Below, piece after piece: positions 17,254 to 25,588 of a stretch of DNA of 64,000 nucleotides; within the stretch, counting starts at the first letter, position 1, and each line of letters starts with the position of its first letter. The DNA is taken from NCBI RefSeq assembly GCF_004768545.1, contig NZ_CP038636.1, positions 682,001 to 746,000 of the forward strand. The letters run 5' to 3'. The DNA comes from Cupriavidus oxalaticus (GTDB lineage: Bacteria; Pseudomonadota; Gammaproteobacteria; Burkholderiales; Burkholderiaceae). The notes under the pieces were generated by a model. That model searched no databases. It saw only the letters and a list, made by a program, of their open reading frames with translations, and was not told the DNA's origin. The position numbers were made by a program, and so were the translations under genes.

Positions 17254-18657
17254 TCAGAACGCACCAGGTCCCACCCAGCCGTGCACGGCGGTGCGCAGGA
17301 TAATGTTCAGGTCCAGCTGGAACGACCAGTTGCGGATGTAATAGATGTCGAACTCAAGCCGTTTGCGCATCTTGTCGACGGTATCGGTCTGGCCACGCAG
17401 CCCATTGATCTGCGCCCAACCGGTAATGCCTGGCTTAACGCGATGGCGCAGCATATAGCGGTCAATCAGCTCCGTGTAGTGTTCATTGTGCTCGATCGCA
17501 TGGGGACGCGGCCCCACCACCGACATTTCGCCTCGCAGCACGTTTATGAACTGTGGCAGTTCGTCGAGGCTGGTGCGGCGCAAGAAGGCGCCAATGCGGG
17601 TGATACGCCGGTCTCCGCGCACGGCCTGCGTGACACCGTGGTCCTGGTGGACCACCATCGTACGGAATTTGTACACATTGAAGGGCTGGCCATCCATGCC
17701 GAGCCGCGCCTGCCGGAACAAGACGGGCCCGGGTGATGACAACTTGACCAGGGCCGCGATCACCAGCAGCAATGGCGCCAGGCCAACCAGGACGCAGGTG
17801 GCAAAGATCCGGTCGAAGCTCGCCTTCAGCAGACCCGTGACGCCAGACACCGGCGGGCTGTTGAGATCGATCATCGGCAGGCCGAGAAACTCGCTGAAGC
17901 GGTGTCCGAGCAGCTCGATCGACATGATGTCTGGCACCCAGCGAATGTCGATCAGGTCATTGCGGAACTGGTGCACCACGCTCTGGAGGTCGCGGCAGGC
18001 GGCCATTGGCAACGTAAGCCAGATCTCGCGTACACCTTGGCTGCGTACGAAGGCGCATACCTCGGGGATCGACCGCAGCGAACGCACTTCCACAGGCAGC
18101 GCCTCCGGCTCATCGTGATAGATGCCCACCACCTCATAGCCAGCGTCCCGGATATGCTCGACGCGCTGGTACATCTCCTGGCCAAGCGGTCCATAGCCGA
18201 AGAGCACCACCCGCTTGGCGTCGATCCCCTTCTGCCGCACATGGCCCAGCACGCGGTAGATCGCGATGCGGAAGCCGACCAGCGCGAGACCGGCCAGCAG
18301 GAAGCTGCCGGTCGCCCACAGCCGCGACACCGCGCCGATCTGGTGCATCAGGAAAGCGGCCATCAGGCCCATGACGCTGACTAGGCCCCACGCGAGCAGC
18401 GTGCGCATGGCGAGCATCGCCCGGCTGCGGCCGCGCCACGACCCATACAGGCCCAGTGCGGGAAAGACCAGTAGCAACGCCGTGGCCCATAGCGCGGTGA
18501 GAAAGCCATGCACGGGCGGTGCGCCGTACAGTCCATCAACGAACAGGACGGTGCCCATGAGGCTGCCGCATGCGCCCACGATGACCGCGTCCGCACCGCG
18601 GTAAAGGTATTGCAAAGCGGCCTCGCGCTCGACTGCAAAGGCACGATTCGTTGCCAT
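17254..18657 (-). CDS. wcaJ: Undecaprenyl-phosphate glucose phosphotransferase (WcaJ-type initiator)
   Basis: 467 residues, the usual length. Four N-terminal membrane helices (about residues 15-135) precede a Rossmann-like CoA-binding region (VVLFGYGPLGQEMYQ, ~155), a fifth hydrophobic segment (FATCVLVGLAPLLLVIAALVKLSSPGP, ~285), and the bacterial sugar transferase domain with FRQARLGMDGQPF, YKFRTM, RRTSLDELPQ, GEMSVVGPRP and KPGITGWAQINGLRG. It transfers sugar-1-phosphate from UDP-sugar (UDP-glucose fits the neighbouring galU) to undecaprenyl phosphate, starting EPS synthesis. ATG 18657 follows GGGAGGACGGGCC; the frame is open about 97 codons upstream but without coding character. Confidence 0.95.
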   Translation of the reverse strand: MATNRAFAVEREAALQYLYRGADAVIVGACGSLMGTVLFVDGLYGAPPVHGFLTALWATALLLVFPALGLYGSWRGRSRAMLAMRTLLAWGLVSVMGLMAAFLMHQIGAVSRLWATGSFLLAGLALVGFRIAIYRVLGHVRQKGIDAKRVVLFGYGPLGQEMYQRVEHIRDAGYEVVGIYHDEPEALPVEVRSLRSIPEVCAFVRSQGVREIWLTLPMAACRDLQSVVHQFRNDLIDIRWVPDIMSIELLGHRFSEFLGLPMIDLNSPPVSGVTGLLKASFDRIFATCVLVGLAPLLLVIAALVKLSSPGPVLFRQARLGMDGQPFNVYKFRTMVVHQDHGVTQAVRGDRRITRIGAFLRRTSLDELPQFINVLRGEMSVVGPRPHAIEHNEHYTELIDRYMLRHRVKPGITGWAQINGLRGQTDTVDKMRKRLEFDIYYIRNWSFQLDLNIILRTAVHGWVGPGAF

Positions 18658-19103
18658 GGCCCGTCCTCCCGCACACCGTGCTGATCGCCTCGCTGGCGAT
18701 CTTGGACGCTCATCTTTACGGAGGGCGATGACACGGTCTGTGGGGCAGCGCACAGTGGTCACAATCATGCCGAGCAATGACTGTCCGATTGCGACAGCGG
18801 CCGTCAGCAACGAAAGCCCCGGGGTCATTCCCACATCGAGAGGACCGGATGCAAAGCGCGCAGCGCGCAAAATGCAAGCCATGCGAGCGAGGTGGCATGC
18901 GTTGTGCGAGCTCACACACAAGGCATTTATTGCGAGACATTCGGCCAAAACCTATGATTAGTCAGCCGTGCCGATTTGTGCGAATCCCGTGCGAACTATC
19001 AAGCGGGACCGACGAGGCCTGACTACCGTCGTGCGGTGCCCGCGCCCCGTGCCATCGGGCCGGCCCAGATGACTCGGAAAACATTGGTCAGAGGTGTATT
19101 GGC
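18658..19103. promoter_or_regulatory. Divergent promoter region between EPS block and sco module
   Basis: A 446-bp interval between wcaJ (leftward) and the sco gene (rightward). No gene seen; must hold both promoters. I could not assign -35/-10 boxes with confidence. Confidence 0.45.
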
Positions 19104-19688
19104 ATGAGATGGAACCGGCGTGCATGGCTTCGGGGTATTTCCGGAAGCATCCTGGCGATTGCGTCGCGCGACATGTATGCGCACGTTGGTATCGGCCCGG
19201 TCAATCCGCCACTAGCTATTCCCGACACCTTGGTCATCGACGATGGCGGTCAAAAGCGCCGCCTCGTGAAAGTCCTATCCGGTGGCGTTTCGGCGGTGCA
19301 GACAATGTTCACCGGCTGCAGTTCGGTTTGTCCGCTGCAGGGCGCACTGTTTTCCGCGGTCCAGGAGGCTATCCCGCGACTGCGCTCGCGCTATCCGGTC
19401 CGATTGCTGTCCGTGAGCATTGATCCGCTCGCCGATACACCGGACGCGTTGCGCTCATGGCTCAAGCGATACGACGCCGGCCCGGCGTGGCATGCCGTGA
19501 CGCCGCGCATCGGGGATGTCGAGGCAATCAGAACCGCCCTCGCCGGCCGCGCCCCATCGCCGGACCTGGATCGCCACGCCACGCAAGTCTATTTCTTCGA
19601 CAAGGCTGCCCGGCTTTGCTGGCGTAGCACCACCTTGCCGCCGTCCGAGGAAGTCCTCCGTGTTCTAGAGCACCTGGCGAAAGCGTGA
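19104..19688 (+). CDS. SCO1/SenC-family copper chaperone
   Basis: 194 residues. A basic N-terminus with RR followed by a hydrophobic run (WLRGISGSILAIASRDMYA) suggests export and possible membrane anchoring. The thioredoxin-like domain carries the copper motif C72-SSV-C76-P (FTGCSSVCPLQ) and the third ligand H158 (DRHATQVYFFD), the three residues that bind Cu in SCO proteins. SCO proteins deliver copper to oxidases. Here the gene is immediately upstream of a galactose-oxidase-like copper enzyme and a cytochrome c, so metallation of that enzyme is the natural inference rather than the CuA site of cytochrome oxidase. Confidence 0.9.
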   Translation: MRWNRRAWLRGISGSILAIASRDMYAHVGIGPVNPPLAIPDTLVIDDGGQKRRLVKVLSGGVSAVQTMFTGCSSVCPLQGALFSAVQEAIPRLRSRYPVRLLSVSIDPLADTPDALRSWLKRYDAGPAWHAVTPRIGDVEAIRTALAGRAPSPDLDRHATQVYFFDKAARLCWRSTTLPPSEEVLRVLEHLAKA

Positions 19689-19768
19689 CCGCGCGCACCC
19701 CGAGCAAGACATTACCGCAACTACTCACTGCCATGACTCCTACTTCCCAGCGATACGGTGGATTCAAA

Positions 19769-21691
19769 ATGGCACACCCGCCCAGATGGGCTGGCGCCGT
19801 TTGCATTGCCATTGCCATGACACTATCGGGTGCAGCGGCCGCACAACCCGCTGCCACGGTCAGCACGCTGAGCATGAGCGGCTTGTGTATCGACGTCGCA
19901 GGGATCTCGCTGGACGACGGCGCGAACGTGCTTGTCTGGACGTGCAATGGGCAGGCAAACCAAAAGTGGCAGCTCACTCAAGCCGGCACCCAGTACCAGC
20001 TCATTGCCGAGCACAGTGGCAAGTGCATGGATATCGCCGGCATTAGCCAGACCCCGGGTGCTTCTGCGGTGCAGTGGCCCTGCAACGGGCAAGCGAACCA
20101 GCAGTTCGGGCTGCACCGGCAGGGAACCGGGTACTCGATCATCGCCGCGCATAGTGGCATGTGCCTCGCCCCCCAGGGTGGCGCGAGCCCGCAGGCAGGC
20201 CAGGCAGTCGTGCAGATGCCGTGCGATGGCAGCGCCAGCCAGACTTGGGCCATCGATGGCGTATCCCTGCAGCCTGCCACCCTGCCATCAAAGTGGACGG
20301 CGCCCCGGACGCTTCCAATCGTGCCGGTGGCGGCGGCGAACATGCCCAACGGCAAGATACTGACATGGTCCTCCTATGACCGCTTCAATTTCGGCGGCGA
20401 CGGCGGCCAGACTTATACCGCCATCTTTGACCCGGCGACTGGATCGTCCACCGAAACGCTCGTCACGAATACCGGCCACGACATGTTCTGTCCAGGCATT
20501 GCGAATCTCCCCGACGGGCGGATCTTCGTCAACGGCGGCTCCAGCGATACCAAGACCAGCATCTTCAACCCCGGCAACGGCACGTGGTCCGCGGGCCCGC
20601 CGATGAACATCGGGCGCGGGTACCAGGGTAGCGTCACGCTGAGCAATGGTGGCGTATTTACCATCGGCGGGTCCTGGGCCACCGTCAGGGGAGGCAAGGA
20701 TGGCGAGACCTGGCTCCCGACTTCTGGCTGGCAGCGCAACACTGCAGTGCTGGCCTCCTATTTCCTTACCAATGATGCCGCCGGCATCTGGCGATCGGAT
20801 AACCATACCTGGTTGTTCTCCGTTGCCAATGGCCGCGTGTTCCACGCAGGCCCAAGCCAGCGCATGAACTGGGTCGATACCGCCGGCAACGGCAGCGTTA
20901 CCTGGGCCGGCCAGCGTGGCACGGACACCGATGCCATGAACGGCAACGCCGTCATGTTCGACATTGGCAAGATTCTCACCATTGGTGGCGCGCCGAATTA
21001 CGATAACACTTGGGCAACCGGGAATGCCCATCTTATTGATCTCAACGGAGGAAATGCCACGGTGCGCCAGATCGGCGCCATGGCCTACCCACGGGCGTTC
21101 CACAATAGTGTGGTACTGCCAAACGGCCAGGTTGTGGTGATCGGTGGCCAGACCTATGCGCAGCCGTTCTCTGATGACCGTGCCGTGCTGGTCGCGGAGT
21201 TGTGGGATCCCGCCACCGAGAAGTTCCGCATGCTCGCGCCCATGGCTACGCCGCGCACGTACCACAGCGTGGCCCTGCTCCTGCCTGATGGACGCGTGCT
21301 GAGCGGCGGCGGCGGTCTGTGCGGCAACTGTTCCACCAATCATCCGACGGTCGAGATCCTGACGCCGCCTTACCTGCTGAATGCGGACGGTTCGGCAGCA
21401 GTGCGGCCCGCTATCAATTCGGCACCGGCGGAGGCCATCCTGGGTACTGCCATCGCCGTGACCACCGACAGCACAGTGACCAGCTTCGCTGCCGTCCGCC
21501 TGTCATCGGCCACGCACTCCGTCAACAACGAGCAGCGCCGAATTCCACTGAGCTTCACCAGAGGCACGGCGGGCGAGTACCTGCTCAATATCCCATCCGA
21601 CCCAGGCGTTGCCGTCCCGGGCTATTACATGCTGTTTGCGCTAAATGACAAGGGCGTGCCGAGCCTCGCAAAGACGGTGCGTATTCGCTGA
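19769..21691 (+). CDS. Galactose-oxidase-like copper-radical oxidase with ricin-type lectin domain
   Basis: About 640 residues. Signal peptide (~1-27, AGAVCIAIAMTLSGAAAAQ), then a ricin B-type trefoil (~30-165) with three GLCIDV/GKCMDI/GMCLAP repeats and QW/QKW motifs, a Kelch propeller (~185-530) and a C-terminal all-beta domain. Key residues of copper-radical oxidases are all present: Cys in TGHDMFCPG (~241) for the Tyr-Cys crosslink, its Tyr in GRGYQG (~284), the Tyr-His pair in RTYHSV (~497) followed by LSGGGGLCG, and His in SATHSVNNEQRRIPL (~582). Family reaction: primary alcohol + O2 to aldehyde + H2O2. ATG 19769 preferred (GGTGG upstream, clean signal peptide) over starts that overlap sco. 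Glycan oxidation of the EPS is inferred from context. Confidence 0.93.
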   Translation: MAHPPRWAGAVCIAIAMTLSGAAAAQPAATVSTLSMSGLCIDVAGISLDDGANVLVWTCNGQANQKWQLTQAGTQYQLIAEHSGKCMDIAGISQTPGASAVQWPCNGQANQQFGLHRQGTGYSIIAAHSGMCLAPQGGASPQAGQAVVQMPCDGSASQTWAIDGVSLQPATLPSKWTAPRTLPIVPVAAANMPNGKILTWSSYDRFNFGGDGGQTYTAIFDPATGSSTETLVTNTGHDMFCPGIANLPDGRIFVNGGSSDTKTSIFNPGNGTWSAGPPMNIGRGYQGSVTLSNGGVFTIGGSWATVRGGKDGETWLPTSGWQRNTAVLASYFLTNDAAGIWRSDNHTWLFSVANGRVFHAGPSQRMNWVDTAGNGSVTWAGQRGTDTDAMNGNAVMFDIGKILTIGGAPNYDNTWATGNAHLIDLNGGNATVRQIGAMAYPRAFHNSVVLPNGQVVVIGGQTYAQPFSDDRAVLVAELWDPATEKFRMLAPMATPRTYHSVALLLPDGRVLSGGGGLCGNCSTNHPTVEILTPPYLLNADGSAAVRPAINSAPAEAILGTAIAVTTDSTVTSFAAVRLSSATHSVNNEQRRIPLSFTRGTAGEYLLNIPSDPGVAVPGYYMLFALNDKGVPSLAKTVRIR

Positions 21692-22110
21692 TGAACGGAC
21701 ATAGCTGGTTTGCGATCCTCTGCCTGGCGCTGACCACTGCCAGCTCGGTGGCTGCACCTGCCGGCGAGGCAGCCGAGCGCGGTCGTGCGATCTACCAGGG
21801 TGAGGTCGCGCTTACCGCGCACCTGCGGGGTGAGACCCGCCGGCTACCGGCGTTCACGGTACGGTGCGGAAATTGCCATACGCAGTCGGGCAGGGCAACG
21901 GCGTTTGCCCCGCCGCTGTCGGCAGGCTATCTGCGCGAAGCGACTTCACGTCGGCAAGCACCGCCCTCGCAGTATGACCTGGGCGCATTCTGCAAGGTGC
22001 TCGCCACCGGCATCGATCCCGCAGCAGTGATGCTGGCGAGTTCGATGCCGCTGTACGTATTGTCAGACGACGAGTGCACGGCCTTGTGGACCTATCTCCT
22101 GACCCAGTGA
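21691..22110 (+). CDS. Exported cytochrome c-type monoheme protein
   Basis: 139 residues with a signal peptide (~1-23) and one heme-attachment site C59-GN-C62-H63; M118 in SSMPLY is the probable axial ligand. The start overlaps the oxidase stop as TGATG, so the two are translationally coupled. Periplasmic c-type cytochromes accept or pass electrons; here it could reoxidise the copper-radical enzyme or take part in its activation, an inference from the sco-oxidase-cytochrome order. A GC palindrome CCGCTTGCAAGCGG lies about 35 bp after the stop. Confidence 0.9.
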   Translation: MNGHSWFAILCLALTTASSVAAPAGEAAERGRAIYQGEVALTAHLRGETRRLPAFTVRCGNCHTQSGRATAFAPPLSAGYLREATSRRQAPPSQYDLGAFCKVLATGIDPAAVMLASSMPLYVLSDDECTALWTYLLTQ

Positions 22111-22280
22111 CGAGTGCGCCTACCCACATAACGCGCCTTACTGCCGCTTGCAAGCGGGAGGCAGTCCTCCAAAAATGAATGGGAAGATTGTCGCGCCAGT
22201 CGTGGCCACGCGCGTTCGTGGCATATCGAATCGCTGGTGGCGTTCCGTTCAACTGCACTTGATCAGTCCTTTCCTTCCCC

Positions 22281-23375
22281 ATGAAGATCACGCACTTGAT
22301 TGAGTCAACGGCTACAGGAACGCTGGCGATGGTTTGCCTTGCCGCCAATCACTTTGCGGGCCGTGGGCACAAGGTAACTGTCGTCTATTCCCGCCGGCCG
22401 GAGACTCCCTCCAACTTGGCCGAGTTGTTCCATCGCGATGTCGCGCTCCACGTATTACCGATGGGTCCCAAAGACCTGCCACTCGGCCTGATTGAAGTTC
22501 GCCGCAAGCTGAGGGATCTCGACCCGGATGTGCTGCACATGCATTCGTCATTTGCCGGATTCGTCGGCCGCATGGCCACGATCGGTTGGCGATCAGACCT
22601 GAGAGCACTGTACAGCCCGCATTGCATCTCTTTCATGAGAACCGACATTTCGCACACCAAGAGGCGAATCTTCACCTTGCTCGAGGCTGCTGCGGCGCGG
22701 AGCCGGGCCAGCTACGTGGCTTGCTCGCGCAGCGAGGCACAAGCGATTCATCGCTCACTGGGACGCTCCGCCATCCTGCTCGAGAATGCGGTGGACGTGG
22801 ACTTCTTCGCCCGCTCCCAATGGAAGGCAACAGTTGGCGCTCAGGGGCCCCGCGCACGCTTTGCAGTCGTGACTGCCGGCGGCATCCGACGGCAGAAGGG
22901 CTTTGAACTGTTCGCGGAGATCGCCCGGCGCCTGTCAGGCCAGGGGTTCGAGTTCCTGTGGATTGGCGACGGCGACACCACCAGCAAGGCCGTCCTTACC
23001 GCTGCCGGCGTACGCGTGTCAGGGTGGCGTAGCCGCGAGGAGGTACGTAACATCCTCCACGATGCAGACACCTATCTCTCGACCGCCGCATGGGAAGGCA
23101 TGCCCATCTCCGTGATCGAAGCCATGGCCGCTAGCCTCCCCGTCCTGGCCAGTCGCTGCGCCGGCAACATCGATGTCATTGACGATGGCATCAATGGCCT
23201 GCTGTTCTCAGCGGCCGACGAGGCTGTGAACTGTCTTGAACGCTTGCGTGGGGATCCTTCACTGCACGCCCGGCTAGCGACCGATGGTCATCACGCAGCC
23301 CGGCGGCGCTTTGCGCAGGGCAGGTTTCTTCATGAGCTTGAGCAGATCTATATCCGATCTGACAGGTACGACTAG
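22281..23375 (+). CDS. Glycosyltransferase family 4 protein
   Basis: 364 residues, GT-B fold. The N-terminal half starts MKITHLIESTATGTLAMVCLA and shows the donor/acceptor cleft pattern GHKVTVVY, VLHMHSSFAGFVGR. The C-terminal half has TAGGIRRQKGFELF, WIGDGD and the E-x7-E signature EGMPISVIEAMAASLPVLAS that holds the nucleotide sugar. No membrane helix. Predicted to add a sugar to the growing lipid-linked EPS repeat unit on the cytoplasmic face. First gene of a three-gene plus-strand set (transferase, epimerase, transferase) facing away from the main EPS block. Confidence 0.93.
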   Translation: MKITHLIESTATGTLAMVCLAANHFAGRGHKVTVVYSRRPETPSNLAELFHRDVALHVLPMGPKDLPLGLIEVRRKLRDLDPDVLHMHSSFAGFVGRMATIGWRSDLRALYSPHCISFMRTDISHTKRRIFTLLEAAAARSRASYVACSRSEAQAIHRSLGRSAILLENAVDVDFFARSQWKATVGAQGPRARFAVVTAGGIRRQKGFELFAEIARRLSGQGFEFLWIGDGDTTSKAVLTAAGVRVSGWRSREEVRNILHDADTYLSTAAWEGMPISVIEAMAASLPVLASRCAGNIDVIDDGINGLLFSAADEAVNCLERLRGDPSLHARLATDGHHAARRRFAQGRFLHELEQIYIRSDRYD

Positions 23376-23515
23376 TGCCCCGCATCGCAGCCTGACTCAC
23401 CAGTCTCGCCTGCCACTTATTTTCTCTCACCACCTCGTCGCGTTGCATGCCTTCCATGCAACGCGACGCCGTTGATGCAATGAACTTACGATTCACGACA
23501 CCAGGATGGGGATTC

Positions 23516-24556
23516 ATGATGGGCGAAATCTCGAACGGAAATTGCGCGGTCATCTTCGGCGGCAATGGCTTCATCGGTGCATTCCTGGCGGCAAGCCTCG
23601 GGCAGAGCGGACGATATCGCAAGGTCTATCTTTTCGACAGGGAGCCCATCGAGGCCAAGCATAACCGATTCCGGCTCGCCATGGTCCGGTCCATCCCAGG
23701 GGTGACGGAAGTGCTTGGCGATGTGCGCCAGCCGATCGACTGGATGCCGCAGGAAGCCGTCGAGTTTGTTGCCAATCTCGCCTCCGTGCATCGCGAACCC
23801 GGGCACGAGGTCCACGAGTATTACGAGACGAACATTCTCGGCGCGGAGCACGTCTGCGAATGGGCGAAGCGCGCCAATGTCAGGAACATTGTCTTCACCA
23901 GCTCGATCGCAATGTATGGATTTAGCGATGAGAAGCGCGACGAGAACTCGCTGCCGGTTCCCACGTCGCCATACGGCGGTTCCAAGCTGGTCGCTGAGAA
24001 AATTCATCTCTCCTGGCTCAATGAAGACCGGGCCCGACGTGTGCTGACCATCGTGCGTCCTGGCGTCGTCTTTGGCCCGGGCGAAGGCGGAAATGTATCC
24101 CGACTGATCCAGGCAGTCACGCGCCGATACTTCTTCTATATGGGCAACAAGAACACGCGCAAGGCAGGCGTCTATGTCAGGGAGTTGGTCGATGCGATCC
24201 TCTGGGTGCACCAGCAGCAGATCGAGAAGCAAGATTCCTACGCCCTGTTCAATATGTCAATGGAGCCGGCCCCGGCTATTCGCGACTACGTCGACGCAGT
24301 CTGCGATACAGCCGGCATCAAGCGCTACGTGCCGGAAGTCCCCTTCTCCCTGCTGCTGATCGCGTCGCATGGCATCAGCCTAGTTGCCGGCCTGGTAGGA
24401 CTGAAGCAGCCATTCAGCCCGGTCCGGGTACGCAAGCTGGTGCGGCCAAACCATATCGTCCCCGGTTATCTCCTGTCCTCGGAGTACACCTTCAAATACA
24501 ACCTCAACAGCGCATTTCGCGACTGGCGGACGCTGTGTCCGGACGACTGGAAATGA
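23516..24556 (+). CDS. NAD-dependent epimerase/dehydratase (extended SDR)
   Basis: 346 residues. Rossmann motif GGNGFIG (~15-21), catalytic S-Y-K set (FTSSIAMYG, then YGGSK) and the PGVVFGPGEGG loop. Family members interconvert or modify nucleotide sugars; the C-terminal part (SPVRVRKLVRPNHIVPGY) resembles epimerases of surface-polysaccharide loci. Exact substrate cannot be read from the sequence. The first of two ATGs (23516/23519) after AGGATGGGGATTC was chosen. Probably makes an activated sugar for the flanking glycosyltransferases. Confidence 0.9.
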   Translation: MMGEISNGNCAVIFGGNGFIGAFLAASLGQSGRYRKVYLFDREPIEAKHNRFRLAMVRSIPGVTEVLGDVRQPIDWMPQEAVEFVANLASVHREPGHEVHEYYETNILGAEHVCEWAKRANVRNIVFTSSIAMYGFSDEKRDENSLPVPTSPYGGSKLVAEKIHLSWLNEDRARRVLTIVRPGVVFGPGEGGNVSRLIQAVTRRYFFYMGNKNTRKAGVYVRELVDAILWVHQQQIEKQDSYALFNMSMEPAPAIRDYVDAVCDTAGIKRYVPEVPFSLLLIASHGISLVAGLVGLKQPFSPVRVRKLVRPNHIVPGYLLSSEYTFKYNLNSAFRDWRTLCPDDWK

Positions 24557-24659
24557 CTGTTATCGTAATGCGAATCGCCAGTGGACCTGTACTCCCGTTT
24601 CCTGCCGTTCCCAGCCAGGAAGCCGCCACTTCAACCAGACTTAGCTCCTCCTTTCGACC

Positions 24660-25586
24660 ATGACGAGATCCGTATTCATCTTGCACCCCGGAAAGGCAAA
24701 CTACCCTGAGGTCCCCGCCTATTCCAGTCACCTCGCGGAATGGGGCTTCCGTGTCGCCTCAGGCACCCTGGAGGACTTCGAACGCCTGCCAGACCGACCC
24801 GACACCATCCTCTGGGCCATCATGGGCTTCTACCGCCAGGACATGCCAGCGGCCTATGTCATCCATGACTATCGTTCGCTTTCGGTGGGCCGGCTCGTCC
24901 AACTCAAGGATCTTGCCAAGCGCTATCTCAACGCAAAACCGAACTTGCGCATTTTTCAGAACGATCGACAACGACAATTAATGCGCTTCAATGATGGAAT
25001 TCCTTCAATCCTGCTGCCGATGGGAATTCCGGACTGGATCTTCAAGCCCGAATTTTCAGCACCGAAGGTCGGGGATCCCATAGCCGATTTCTGCTATATA
25101 GGGGATATGAGTCGGGAGCGGCATTTCGATATGGTTTTGAAGGCGTTTGAGCGAAGCTTCGCCAATAGCGGGTACAAGCTGATGCTGATAGGCCAGCCGG
25201 AACCACAGATTCATGCAAAGTTCGGGTCAGTACCTGGCATTCACTTTGCCGGCAGATTTCCTCAGCAAGATGCCTTGAGGCTCGTTGCCAGATCACGCGC
25301 GGCGATCTGCTACTTCCCCTATCACCGTCCGCACTGCTACCAGACACCGACCAAACTATTGGAGTATGCTGCACTCGGAAAACCGATCATCTGCAACGAT
25401 GCTCCTGCCAATCTTGAGTGCTGCAAACAGCTGAACATAGAAAGCATTGTCACAGGCGCGGATATCTTTGGCTCGCTCACCGGCGAACAGCTAGCTCTCG
25501 CTAAGCCGAATGACCGTGAGCGCTTCAAAGAACTGACCTGGCAGACAGTGATCAATCGATCCGGAATCCAAGCCTTTCTTCGGTGA
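24660..25586 (+). CDS. Glycosyltransferase (GT-B, family 4-like)
   Basis: 308 residues, shorter than typical GT4. Late motifs FCYIGDMSRERHFDMVLKAF, LMLIGQPEP, HFAGRFPQQDALRLVARSRAAICYFPYHRPHCYQTPTKLLEYAALGKPII give a UDP-glycosyltransferase C-terminal Rossmann domain, with the acidic motif as TKLLEYAALGKP. The N-terminal acceptor domain is compact. Separated by 103 bp from the epimerase. Converges with the beta-helix gene, whose stop is only 2 bp away. Confidence 0.85.
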   Translation: MTRSVFILHPGKANYPEVPAYSSHLAEWGFRVASGTLEDFERLPDRPDTILWAIMGFYRQDMPAAYVIHDYRSLSVGRLVQLKDLAKRYLNAKPNLRIFQNDRQRQLMRFNDGIPSILLPMGIPDWIFKPEFSAPKVGDPIADFCYIGDMSRERHFDMVLKAFERSFANSGYKLMLIGQPEPQIHAKFGSVPGIHFAGRFPQQDALRLVARSRAAICYFPYHRPHCYQTPTKLLEYAALGKPIICNDAPANLECCKQLNIESIVTGADIFGSLTGEQLALAKPNDRERFKELTWQTVINRSGIQAFLR

Positions 25587-25588
25587 AG

